DNA of 64,000 bases from Halicephalobus mephisto (Eukaryota > Nematoda > Chromadorea > Rhabditida > Panagrolaimidae). Numbering within the stretch: position 1 is the stretch's first letter; each line of letters starts with the position of its first letter. The translations under genes and the position numbers were made by a program. This document shows positions 12,735-23,874 of this stretch, one piece after another. The notes beneath the pieces are model-generated. The model worked only from the letters and a program-made list of their open reading frames with translations, was not told the DNA's origin and made no database searches. Location: NCBI GenBank assembly GCA_009193035.1, contig SWDT01000061.1:1-64000 (forward strand), read 5' to 3'.

Positions 12735-15700
12735 ATGAGTGACCAAAATCCGGCAGATACGTCGTTTGGTGGGACTTCGATCATCTCCCGTGTAACTGCA
12801 TTCAAAAGCCACAGATTCACGGTGTTGGTCCAGCTTCTCGACGACACAGAACAACTTTCTCTTCAATTTAAAGTTTGTTTTTTTAAATATATTTATTATT
12901 TTTATTTATGCAAATTTTAGGGAAGCGAACTTGGCCAAAAAGTATTAGATGCCGTTTGTGATCAATTGGACATTGCTGAAAGGGATTATTTTGGTTTACG
13001 ATATCAGGATAATAACAAGCACAGAGTAAGTTGTTTTTTGTTGATGAAAATATTTAAAAGTCAATTTTTCAGTTTTGGCTAGACCTCACAAAACCATTGA
13101 ATAAACAATTCAAAGGTGGGTCTTTTGATTTCAGAAATGATAAAAATTCGATGCACAAATTGTGTGCTATGCGATACTTGTGTCCCAGACATTTCTGTTT
13201 CAATTTTGATAATTTTAATTCAAAAAAAGATGAAAAACATTTTAAAATAACTTTTTATTTTTACATAGGACTTTGAAAACTATTCTGGGTAAATCTTCAC
13301 CTTCTGGAATCTTGAAATTTTAGATGTTCTTAGAATGGGGAATTAGTCTTCAGAATTCCGAAGGTCAGCCATTAATTCTGACTTCAGATTCAGAATTTAC
13401 AAACCTGGTTACTCTATTATAAGTGCTTTTTTATTCGATTTTGAAGATTTTAGATATTTTAAAATTGAAATTTAAAATTGGTCTTTGGAGTCCGGAATTC
13501 GGACTTTAGAATTTATGGATATGATTAATCTATTATAAATACTTTTTTGTTTGGTTCTAACTCCAGAATTGGACTGTAAATGATTGGAATACAAATTTTT
13601 GAGATACCGGTATCACAGTGCAACTTGTTTATTGTGAACAACTTTGAAAGAAATATTTCAGGAGATCATTTGTCTTTAAGTTTACGATTCCGTTTTTATC
13701 CAAGGAATCCTATTGCTTTGAAAGAAGATGTCACTAGATATCAGCTTTTTGTTCAACTTCGAAGAGATCTCCTTCATGGAAGACTTTATTGCCCTCAGCA
13801 AATGGCCATTACACTTGCCGCATTGATCTTACAAGGTTTGTTATTTTTGTTTTTTATTAAATTATTCTTTTTATAAATTTAATTTATTTTTATTACGTGA
13901 TTTTTAGCGGTACTTGGTGATTATGATCCAGATGTTCATCATCCTGGTTACGTTTCCGAATATAAACTTGTTCTGAAGCAAACTGAGAGATTAGAAGAAA
14001 GAATTTCAGAAGTACACCAACAATTAGCGTTAGTTTTTTTATAATAATAAAATTTATAATTATTAATATTGAAATCAAATTGAATTTTTACGTAATTGAG
14101 GAAACTGATGTGGTTTAATGTTGCAACTAAATTGCGGATTTTTATTTTTATTAATCTGTTGGATTATTTTGGCTAAATTGTAGGTTTTGTTATTTTAAAA
14201 TTATTTATTGAAATATTGCGAGCAAATTGCGGATTTAAATTTGATATTAAATAATTTTTTAAAAATTTTGCGAACAAAATATGAATTTTTGTTAATTTTG
14301 AAAAGTTTTTATTTTTATAGGTTTTAGTTTTTTGAAAAATTTTTTTATTTTAGAGGTCTTCCTCAAGCTGACGCCGAGTCTCGTTTTCTGTCTTTGGCGA
14401 CCGAAATCGACACTTACGGTTTTGATCCTTACGTCGTGAAGGTTAGTTTTTTAAATTTAATTGAAATTTAATTTTTAATTTAGATTTAATAAAATTAAAT
14501 TTTTAGGACGCCAAGCAGAATCAAGATTTGATTATTGGAGCGACTTGTCGTGGTGTTTTAATTTTTTCTAAAAGTAATTTGCTGAGAGATATTTCATGGT
14601 TTAGTTATTTTTAAAAAATGTAAAATTAAAAAAAAGTTTTTTTAGGGATCAAATTGTAAAAATTGATTATACTGGAAAAGAATTGAAAATTTATCCAACT
14701 AGAGGATATATCGAGGATCATGGAGCAGATAAATCTCAAAATGATGATAGATTGAATGTAACAAATTCAACAATTGGATCAAATGGAAGTTTGAATACAA
14801 GTAGAACATCATTTAAAAATTCGAAATTACCAAAAATTCAAGCAAAAAAAGAAAAATTTAAATTTATTTGTTCTAATTCAATATTTGCAAAACATTTATG
14901 GCGTCATTTATTATCTCAATCAGCATTTTATACAGAAGAAAAAGCAAAATTTGTAAAACCGGTATTTTCGAAATCACGTATTCCTATTTTTTTTAGAGGA
15001 TCTACATTTAGACTTCCAACAAAAAAAGTACTTCATGAAATAGAAACAGAAAATATTGCTCCAAGACCTAATCAACCAATTAATTTTTCTCGATATCCAT
15101 TACCTAAACAAATTCCAAGATGTGAACTTGAAGTTTCTGTTTCTAGTAGAACTGCAACTTTGAAATCTAATAAACATTCTCCAAGAATATTAATTCGTAA
15201 GTTTTTTTTGATAATTGTTATACAGTAGAAATTGGATATAAGATATCCTCTTGAGATCAGTTAAAGTGTATGTTGTAGGAAGGGCATCTTATATCGAAGT
15301 TTTATTATATTAAAAATTTTCGAAATTTTGAAACTATATATCAAAATTTTTTTAATTATTTTCAAATCTTTATATTAAAATTCCCCTAATTTTCAAAACT
15401 ATATACAGTAGAACTTGGGTATAAAATACTCCCTTGGGACCGGGTAAAGCGTATGTTATAAGAAAGGGTATATTATAGTGAGGGGTAAATTTGAAGACAG
15501 ATTAATTAAATTCACTCACTCATACTGTATGCTATAATAAGAGATGTGTTATAACGGGGATATTTTACATCCAAGTTATACTGTATGAGGAATATTTTGT
15601 GATTGTGGGTTAGTGAGTTTTTTTAATGAGATGGTAAAATGATTTTTGATGATAAGTGGTTTTTTTGTGATGTATATCTAAAATTATGTAGAGTGAGCTT

Positions 15701-16783
15701 TTGCGCGATTTATTAATTAGTAATTACATAAATGAGATGGTAAATGTGGTTAATTTTTGATGATAAATATTAAATTTTTTTATTATGTATGCTTAAAATT
15801 ATATAGAATGAGCTTTTGCGCGATTTATTAATTAATAGATGGTAGATATATGAATGAGATGGTAAATGTGGCTAATTTGTGGATTTTTGCGGTTTGATAA
15901 TTGTTTTTTTGTAAAATTTATACTTTTTATTTATATTTTTTTCGGTAGTTGGATTAACGTACCAATTAAGTAAGAAAAAGATGTTTGAAAAAAAATTGAA
16001 ATGAGCGCGAGTTCAAAGGGAATAATTGTCGTATAATGGAAATTTTTATTGATAAATGTAAAGCAATTTTTTTGCAACCTATGCTTAAAATTATATAGAG
16101 TAATTATATGATGTAGAGTGATGATTATATATGGAGTTTTAGAGGAACCGGATGACAACGTCACAATCAAGACATCTGGAGGACTGGGAAGTCAGGAAAC
16201 GCTTACTAATGGTATTTCTAAACCTGCTTCGTCTACTCCCAAACAAAGTACGTCTAAATTGCCGGAATTTGTTTTTACTCCAGATTCTGTGGAAAATATT
16301 GGTAATCAAGTAATAGATACTTCTATTGAAACAAAACATTCCACAACTTCGGTCAAAACAACTTCTGATGAATCTATTAAAAGGCCTATTATTGAGCATA
16401 CTGTAGCAAAACATAGTGTTCAAACAGAAGAAACTGCCATGTATTCAAATAATGTGATTTATAATGGATATATGAAATCTGATGTTAAAGAAAATGGACA
16501 CAAAAATGAAATTAAAAAATTAGATCCGGATATTCCGAAAAATAATTTGATGAAAAATGTTTTATCATTTACAATTGTATTGACAGTTTTGAGTATTTTT
16601 GTTGTTGCTACATTTGAGGTTTGATTTTTTTAGTTTTTATATATGATATATGGTTTTTTTTAGGCTAATGATGGTAATGGAATTGGCTGGATTAAAGATT
16701 TTTCGGCAATTGCTAGCTTCCGACAGATTATTTATGATCCTTCGAAGGATTATATTCAACAGATTATCAGTCGTTTTCGTTAA
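12735..16783 (+). CDS. FERM-domain protein with C-terminal transmembrane anchor (FRMD3/5-like)
   Basis: Ten exons: 12735-12872, 12921-13025, 13073-13115, 13662-13835, 13908-14028, 14354-14441, 14507-14598, 14646-15196, 16143-16618, 16664-16783; 635 aa. The first 300 residues form a FERM domain: ubiquitin-like lobe (FTVLVQLLDDTEQLSLQFKG...YFGLRYQD), helical lobe (LFVQLRRDLLHGRLYCP...LGDYDP) and PH-like lobe (FSKSNLLRDISWDQIVKIDY...FICSNSIFAKHLWRH). A Ser/Thr-rich tail follows, then one membrane span near the end (VLSFTIVLTVLSIFVVATF) and a short polar end. Human FRMD3 and FRMD5 have this FERM-plus-terminal-span layout, so a membrane-cytoskeleton linker is likely. The ATG follows a TTGTTCAG acceptor, probably a trans-splice site. 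Intron 8 (15197-16142) holds a MITE. Confidence 0.85.
15406..15583. mobile_element. Tc/mariner-type MITE in a FERM-gene intron
   Basis: A 178-base segment bounded by imperfect terminal inverted repeats: CAGTAGAACTTGGGTATAAA at the left end and, read on the other strand, CAGTATAACTTGGATGTAAA at the right end. A TA dinucleotide flanks each end, the target-site duplication of Tc1/mariner elements, and the ends start with CAGT as many of those do. It has no coding capacity. A decayed left half of the same family lies at about 15221-15300 in the same intron. Assignment to a superfamily rests on the ends alone. Confidence 0.65.
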
Positions 16784-17196
16784 TTTTTAATTTATATCTT
16801 TGGTTGCTAGTTATTTCGATGAATATCATGTAAAGCCAATTTTATTGATTAAAAATGATTCATTAATGTTTTAATTTTGTTGTAATTGTATGATTTTGCC
16901 ATATTTTATAATGATGGTTAATAATAAAGAGATTTTTTCGAAGAATAAATGCAAAAAAAGTGGATTTGGAATATCCGGGGTTTTTAGAAAGCGACTGTTG
17001 CCATGCCGACCAGTCAGAGGAATAACTGGCGTGTTTTGTTTTTCTATGGTTAATGTGTTTGAAAAGTTTTACTTTGTACTTTCTACTTAACTTTAATTAA
17101 AAATTTTATAAATTTTTTGTGTTGTAATTTTGAAATTTATTTATTTTAAAATTAGAAATTTTTTATAGTGAATAAAATTAGAATTGAGGGAATTTT
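16784..17196. other. 3' flank of the FERM gene, nothing recognised
   Basis: AT-rich sequence with AATAAA-like words near 16920. A short GC-richer block (about 16960-17035) carries no frame or RNA fold I can support. Confidence 0.4.
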
Positions 17197-17752
17197 TGAT
17201 TTTTAGGATGTTTGGGGAAAAATTTGATATATGAAAATTAATCTTGAAAGGTGGATAGAGGGTTGTGTGTCCCATGTATGGCGATTTAGGGGGTTTTAGG
17301 AGTGTTTAGGAGGGGTGTTGGTTTAAGTAGATTAAACATGAAATCACACGGAGGCAGAGACCGCAGTCACAGCAAATCGAAGTCTCGGCTTGTTCCTTCC
17401 CTTCCAGACCGTCTCGTGGGAATTCACGGCTTTCCAATATACGAATCGTTACGGAACAGCCATCGGCGAAGTCAGACTATTTCGGTTCCTGGGAATTCCC
17501 TCCGAGACCCCTTCGTGAAGGTTGTGTTCGATCCCCACAACTGCTCTATTTCTCGTCAGATTACGAAATAACCGCTGTCTAAAATCAAGTTTCGGGTTCT
17601 TGATCTGCACAAATTCGTGTCGGGACACCTTTGTGCAGAAATCCGTGATTTTCCCAAGCCGTTGATTACGAAACAACCCTCATCTAAAATCGAAACTTCC
17701 CCTGCGCTACCGTATTTTCTAGGAACTTCTGAAAATTCCTGTCGAGACAACT
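17197..17752 (+). repeat. Left arm of a long inverted repeat (about 556 bases)
   Basis: This block reappears, reverse-complemented and with only about a dozen scattered differences by eye, at 20204-20758. It is GC-richer than its surroundings and both arms keep parallel open frames of about 89 codons, which may be a remnant of a mobile element rather than a gene. One end carries GATATATGAAAATTAATCTT and the other CCTGTCGAGACAA. The core TTCGTGTCGGGAC lies at 17614-17626. The arm sits upstream of the DHHC gene's first coding exon. Confidence 0.85.
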
Positions 17753-17879
17753 TTTCAATAACGTCATTTCTGTTTTATAATGGAATAATTTATTAGTTTT
17801 TTACATACAAAAATTAATTCTAGAACGTAGAAGGTTGCGGACCTCCTGTACCCTGATTTAGAAGTTTCTAGACTCATTT

Positions 17880-18400
17880 TAAAAAATTAATTTTTTATTT
17901 CATAACGTAAGCGATTAAGGAACTGCTACTCAGAACTAAAGTTTCCATTTAGGTTATTCTAGGTTCTAAGAAGTTTTAGGAATCCGTGTCGGGACAATGT
18001 TATAGAAAATCATTTTTAATTTTTATGATATTTGAATAATTACGAAATAACCGTTACAGTAGATTAAAAATTTAGGTTACTGTAAATTTTAAAAAATTCG
18101 TGTCGGGACGATTTCGTGGAAGATCATTTTTAATTTTTATGGTATTTGAATAATTACGATATAACTGCTACAGTAGGCTAGAAACCTAGGTTACTGTAGG
18201 TTTCAGAAAGTTCGTGTCGGGACAATGTTATAGAAAATCATTTGTTATTTTATGATATTTGAATAACTACGAAATAACTGCTACAGTAGGCTAGAAACCT
18301 AGGTTACTGTAAATTTTAAAAAATTCGTGTCGAGATGATTTCATAGAAGATCATTTTTAATTTCTACGATAATAGTGATTTTAAAATTTCGTGATAATTT
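17880..18400 (+). repeat. Tandem repeat of about 113 bases with TTCGTGTCGGGAC cores
   Basis: Three to four units run directly up to the DHHC start. Each holds a 'TACGAAATAACTGCTACAGT' block, 'GGCTAGAAACCTAGGTTACT' and the 13-base core (exact at 18097 and 18211; one-base variant at 17983; further decayed at 18324). The unit spacing is about 113 bases. Confidence 0.8.
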
Positions 18401-18438
18401 AAAAATTTAGAAATACTAATTTTTCAGAAGATTCTTGA

Positions 18439-21400
18439 ATGCCTCCGAGGTTGGCGGAAAGAAGACGGAAGAACGGGTGGTCGATGCCTCTTAATTCTCT
18501 CCAAATTCTTTCTTGGTTAATTTTTTCTTTTTTAATTTTTTCGAGTTGTTTTGTGACAATTCCTCTTCCGCTTTATCCTGTGATCCCTATTGTTATTTTT
18601 GTTTCGTATGTTTGGATTTTTGGTTGCATAATATTCATGACGTCATTTGATCCTGGTTACGGTGATGCTTCAATCAAGCCGGTTCCGTTCATCCGAGGAA
18701 CCTGTCATCACGTCATCGAAAATAATTTTTGCAACATTTGCAGAATTCAAGTGTAAGTTTAACTTCAAAATAAAAACTTTTAAAAAAATAAAAATTTAAC
18801 TTCAAAATAAAAATTAAAAAAAATTAAAATTAAAAAGAAATAAAAATTTTAAAAAAATTTAAATTTAACTTCAAAATAAAAATTTTAAAAAAATACAATT
18901 TAATTTTAAAATAAAAATTTCAAAAAATTTAATTTTAAAATTAAAAAAATATTTATTATTTTAAAAAAATTTAATTTTCTTTATTTTTATTTTTTAATTT
19001 TGAATTTTTAAAAAATAATAATTTTGAATTTTTATTTTTTTATTATTACGGTATATAGAATTGAGAAGGTTACGTAATCCATTAAGACATTTAATTAAAT
19101 GTTTTTGGATAGTTTTGAGTTTTTTATTTTTTACTTTTTTCTAACTTAATTACAAATAGAAAACTAGATATTCAACAAGGAATAAATACGGTAGAATTCT
19201 GATCCCTGTGGGATTTTTAAAGATATCATTAAATTCTATTTAAAAAGTAATTTTTTACAGTAACTAATTGAACCTTTTTTTTTATTTTTTTAAATCATTT
19301 TTCAATATCTTCAAATTTTTAATAAAGTTGAAATTTTTATTTTTTTTAACAAATAAAAAATTAAATATTTAAAAAAAATTAATAAAGTTGGATTTTGTAA
19401 TTTTTTTGAAAGTTCTCTAAAAATTACAAATTCTATTTAAAAAGTAATTTTTTACAGTAACTAATTGAACCTTTTTTTTATTTTTTTAATCATTTTTTAA
19501 TATCTTTGATTTTTTAATTAAGTTGAAATTTTTATTTTTTTTAACAAATAAAAAATTAAATATTTAAAAAAAATTAATTAAGTTGGATTTTAATAATTTT
19601 TTTAAAAATTCTCTAAAAATTATTAAATTTTGTTTAAAAAGTAATTTTTTACAGTAACTAATTAAATTTTTTTAATCATTTTTTAATTAAGTTGAAATTT
19701 TTATTTTTTTTAACAAATAAAAAATTAAATATTTAAAAAAAATTAATAAAGTTGGATTTTGTAATTTTTAGAGAACTTCCAAAAAAATTACAAATTTTAT
19801 TTAAAAAGTAATTTTTAAATTCAAAAAAATTTCTACAGTAAGATTCTGTAATTTTTGCAAGAATTGTAAGCATTTTAATTAAGTTTTTGATGAACGAAAA
19901 TTTTATTTTTAATAACTTTGATTTTTGTACTTTCGTTGGACCAGTTAAACCTCGTTTTTCGAAATCCCGTAATCCCGTAATTGCTATCTGGCATTTTAGA
20001 AACCTCAACTAATATTTTTCGACCAATTAAAATTTCTTTTTTTTAATTTTTTTATTTTAATTCCCCGTAGAAAAGAAAAGTGAAAATCCGGCCAATACAG
20101 TAGGAATCTGAAATCTTCGCGGGAGTCGCAAGGGAGGTTTTTAATTAATAAAATTCAAATAAATTTTCTGACATCATTCAAAAAATACTTAAAAAATTAC
20201 AAAATTGTCTCGACAGGAATTTCCAGAAGTTCCTAGAAAATACGGTAGCGCAGGGGAAGTTTCGATTTTAGATGAGGGTTGTTTCGTAATCAACGGCTTG
20301 GGAAAATCACGGATTTCTGCACAAAAGTGTCCCGACACGAATTTGTGCAGATCAAGAACCCGAAACTTGATTTTAGACAGCGGTTATTTCGTAATCTGAC
20401 GAGAAATCGAGCAGTTGTGGGGATCGGAAACAACCTTCACGAAGTGGTCTCGGAGGGAATTCCCAGGAACCGAAGTAGTCTGACTTCGCCGATGGCTGTT
20501 CCGTAACGATTCGTATATTGGAAAGCCGTGAATTCCCACGAGACGGTCTGGAAGGGAAGGAACAAGCCGAGACTTCGGTTTGCTGTGACTGCGGTCTCTG
20601 CCTCCGTGTGATTTCATGTTTAATCTACCTAAACCAACACCCCTCCTAAACACTCCTAAAACCCCCTAAATCGCCATACATGGGACACACAACCCTCTAT
20701 CCACCTTTCAAGATTAATTTTCATATATCAAATTTTTCCCCAAACATCCTAAAAATCATCAAAGTACTTCATAAAATTTATTTTTATATGTAGATTTTCT
20801 GAAATCCTAAATTCTGCCTTTTTAGGCCTAGTCGAACTAAACACTGTCGATACTGTAACAAGTGCATTTCCGGATTCGATCACCACTGCAAATGGCTCAA
20901 CAACTGTGTCGGGAAAAAAAATTACACGCAAGTTATTTAATTTTATATAATTCGATTTTTTCTTTTACTTTATTGGTTTCAGAATGTTTATCGTCCTTAT
21001 TTCCTCGATTATCTACATAACGGGTACTGTAATGGTGGTGATGATCGTCTTCGTCGTTATATTCATCACGAAAACCGCAAACACGAGTACGGGAATTTTG
21101 GGTAAGTTTTCATATATGAAAAATCCTTAAATTACTTTTTTAGCAAGTAATAACAGTAGTACGGCAGGACTTTTCGCTCCAGAATTGAATTGGAGATTCA
21201 TCGACATGTGGACGTGGTTCATCGTGGGGATTCTGAGCATCATCGTTCACTTGATAGTTTTCGGCGTGACTTTGCATCTTTACAGATTCCACGTTATGCT
21301 GTGTGAGTGCTTAATTGCTTATTTAATTAACGAAAATACTTTAATAATAATCGCCGTAATTTTTAAAATCGATATATGGCTTTTTTAATTTTTGAATTCC

Positions 21401-21846
21401 CGCGCAGGAGCGAGTAAAAATAAAAAAATGATAAAACCGGTGGTCCTTATTAAGTTAACTCGCTCTGTTTTGACTCGCGCTTTTTCCTGCTTCTTTCACT
21501 ATTATCCTAAAAATCCACGCCGAAACAACTCCGTAATATCCATTTTTGTTTTTCATAAAATAGTAATTTTGGTTTTTTGTAATCATGTGATTTAGGGAAA
21601 AAAGGAATGACGACTTATTCATATATCACGAACATGAGGGCGACCAACGGCAGAGACAGATTGACGACCCAGACCCTTCAACTAAGCCAGACTGGTCCTC
21701 TTCCGAATATGACCATCGGAAGACCCTCCAGTCGAGCTGTGGGAGACTCCTCGGCCGTGAGGGTAGCTACAGGAACCAAAGAGAACGAAAACGGGATTTC
21801 TCTTCAGAATCAACAGAAAATTCACAATGCCGATTCTGTTATCTGA
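18439..21846 (+). CDS. DHHC-type protein S-palmitoyltransferase (ZDHHC1/11-like)
   Basis: Five exons: 18439-18752, 20826-20927, 20983-21101, 21144-21302, 21596-21846; 314 aa. Two membrane spans (residues about 20-75), a DPG motif, a cysteine-rich domain with [20 protein letters not shown] carrying the catalytic DHHC cysteine (about residue 123-126), two more spans and a TTYSYI sequence in the place of the TTxE motif. Such enzymes transfer palmitate from CoA to cysteines of membrane proteins. The [10 protein letters not shown] form is typical of the ZDHHC1/11 group. Intron 1 is 2.07 kb and holds the right arm of the inverted repeat. Intron 2 uses a GC-AG junction (GCAAGT donor at 20928), the only one that keeps the frame. 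The 3' tail is Ser/Thr-rich and disordered. Confidence 0.9.
18753..20203. repeat. AT-rich intron 1 of the DHHC gene with a ~200-base tandem repeat
   Basis: 18760-19060 is simple A/T sequence. From about 19230 to 19830 a unit of roughly 200 bases recurs three to four times, each opening with TTTAAAAAGTAATTTTTTAC followed by AGTAACTAATTGAACC. No gene seen. Confidence 0.65.
20204..20758 (-). repeat. Right arm of the long inverted repeat
   Basis: Reverse complement of 17197-17752, with near-identity along the whole length; the two arms are 2.45 kb apart. It lies in intron 1 of the DHHC gene, 67 bases upstream of exon 2, so exon 1 is enclosed between the arms. Confidence 0.85.
21394..21500 (+). 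repeat. Intronic GAATTCCCGCGCAG repeat, copy 1
   Basis: Starts GAATTCCCGCGCAG followed by GAGCGAGT, then an ACCGGTGG block and ACTCGCTCTG / ACTCGCGC near the end. It lies in intron 4 of the DHHC gene. Related copies are at 27843-27920, 27990-28072, 30195-30290, 47825-47905 and 63653-63740. Confidence 0.7.
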
Positions 21847-23874
21847 TTTCACATTTCTTCAGGAAAAAACTTGAGCCCAAAGTAATTGATGATCGTGATC
21901 AGAGCTGTCGATTTTGAATTTCGAACTGATTTGAGTTCGAAAATTCCGGAAAATCGGCAGCTTTGATCGTTGTTTTTCAAAAAGTTGATTCTTTAAAAGT
22001 TTAGTTTTTTACAAATAAAAAATTTAAAATAAAAATATTAACATTTAGACGATAGTTTTTATAAAGTTGACAAAACTGGCATTTCTGGGGAAATCCAGAA
22101 GCTAAAATTCGGATTTTCTAACATCATTGAAAAACAAAATCGAAAAAATCAAATTTAATAAAATCGAAAATTATTAAAATTTAAAAAAATTAAAATTATT
22201 TTAAAAAACGAAACATTGGTGGTACGGTAGTTGCTCTCTTGTGTCTGTTTCCCGATTTCGCAAGGACTGGTTTTTCCTTTTTGAGACCATTATTTTTGGT
22301 AACTGTTGGATCTCGATGGACCGATGTAATTGCGTGACAGATGGAGGATATGAGAATTTCTTATTTATCCGAACAATAATAAGATTAAACACAATAACAA
22401 CCATGTATTAACTATTCAATACTTAGTTTTTCATGTAGACAGTATCCCCACTACCAAATGCATAGGATATTTCCCCTCGAGACCGTTCATCCTGAGTTAA
22501 GCTTATATAATAGTCAGTTAACACACCAATATAACAAAGATTAAACACAATAATAATCATATTAACTATTTAATACTTAGTTTTTCATGTAGACAGTATG
22601 CCCGCTGTCCAACACGTAGGATATTTCCTTTCGAAACATGGCTTGCTTACGTAATAACCAGTTAATACACTGATATAACAGTAACTAAATTAACTTCAAC
22701 TTTCAATTAAGAAACCGAAAAAAGATTAATTTAAAAAAAACTTCGAAACCAACACGAGGGGAGCACCTGTCTTAGAACCAAAAGATTCAAAGTTACATTT
22801 TATCAAAGTTGACCTTCAAAGTTCGAAATCAAAGTGGACCGTCAAAATTTCATATTGAAATTTGGATTTTTCTTGTCAAGAATCTGTAGATTTTTTTCTA
22901 TCTCAAGAATCCGTCTTACCTAAATTGATAAAATTTGATGTATCAATTTTTGAAAGTAGAAAAAATTTGGATTTTATCGATGTAAAAAATCCAAGTTTCA
23001 ATTTTGAACTTTGATGATCAACTTTAATGGTTAATTTCGATGGTCAACTTTGACTTCGAATTTTGATGATTAACTTTAATGGTTAACTTCGATGGTTAAT
23101 TTTGATGGTCAACTTTGACTTCGAAATTTGATGATCAACTTCGATGTCGAACTTTGATCAACTTCGATGACCAACTTTGACTTCGAACTTTGATGATTAA
23201 CTTTGACTTCAAGTTTTGAATACTAACTTTGAACTTTGATCATTAACTTTGATGAATTTGAACGTAGATTCTTAAGTGATGAAATCAGTTCTAATGAATT
23301 GCCTTTAGTTGTTTTTAAATTTTATAAACCTAATTTTTTATTTATCTCTAGATTTTGAATATTTTCTTCACAAAAACTCGAAACCACATAGTAAATAATT
23401 AAAATTATTTAGATTACGAAATATTTACATGAGATTACAAATGATGAAATTTTCTGAATTTTTTGTACGTTTTTGATTATTTTTTTTAAGTTTTTATTTT
23501 TCCCGATAGTGGAGTTTACGAAAATTAATTTTGAGGATAATAAAAGACGAAATGAAAGAGGGATTTTGGGGTTTTTAGGATAAACGGGAAATAACGAAGA
23601 AGATCGCTTTGGCCAGTTTTGTCCCGACGCGAAAGCGAGAGGAACCGCTTTTCATCATCGAAAACGCGAGTTCTTGGACCTCGTTTTGTTACTTTTTTGT
23701 GCTCATTTTTTCTTCATTTATTTTAGTGAATTTCGAAATTAGACCACATCATTGTCATCATCGAAAGGATGGGGGACTTTTATCCTTTTTATGATATAAT
23801 GCAATGTTGGTTCTAGTTTGGAGTTTTGGGATTTTTTAATTTTTGATACATTAATTTTCCGGATTTCTAGGCTA
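21847..23874. repeat. Gene-free stretch between DHHC gene and spg-7
   Basis: No gene recognised. 22420-22690 has two copies of a block with TTAGTTTTTCATGTAGACAG. 22790-23260 is a degenerate array built from words such as AACTTTGATGATCAACTTT and GGTCAACTTTGACTTCGAA on a period near 22-44 bases. 23600-23680 is GC-richer (GTCCCGACGCGAAAGCGAGA) and is the likely spg-7 promoter area. Confidence 0.55.

Noticed and set aside
17518..17550. GTTCGATCCCC, resembling the B box of a tRNA gene, in the left repeat arm
   Set aside because: No A box at the right distance and no cloverleaf; the right arm has a changed version, so no tRNA is supported.
17302..20653. Matching ~89-codon frames in the two inverted-repeat arms (17302-17571 and 20384-20653)
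   Set aside because: They are open in more than one frame and differ only by the few arm substitutions; no start context, splice link or family. They are better treated as repeat sequence, although a decayed mobile-element frame cannot be excluded.
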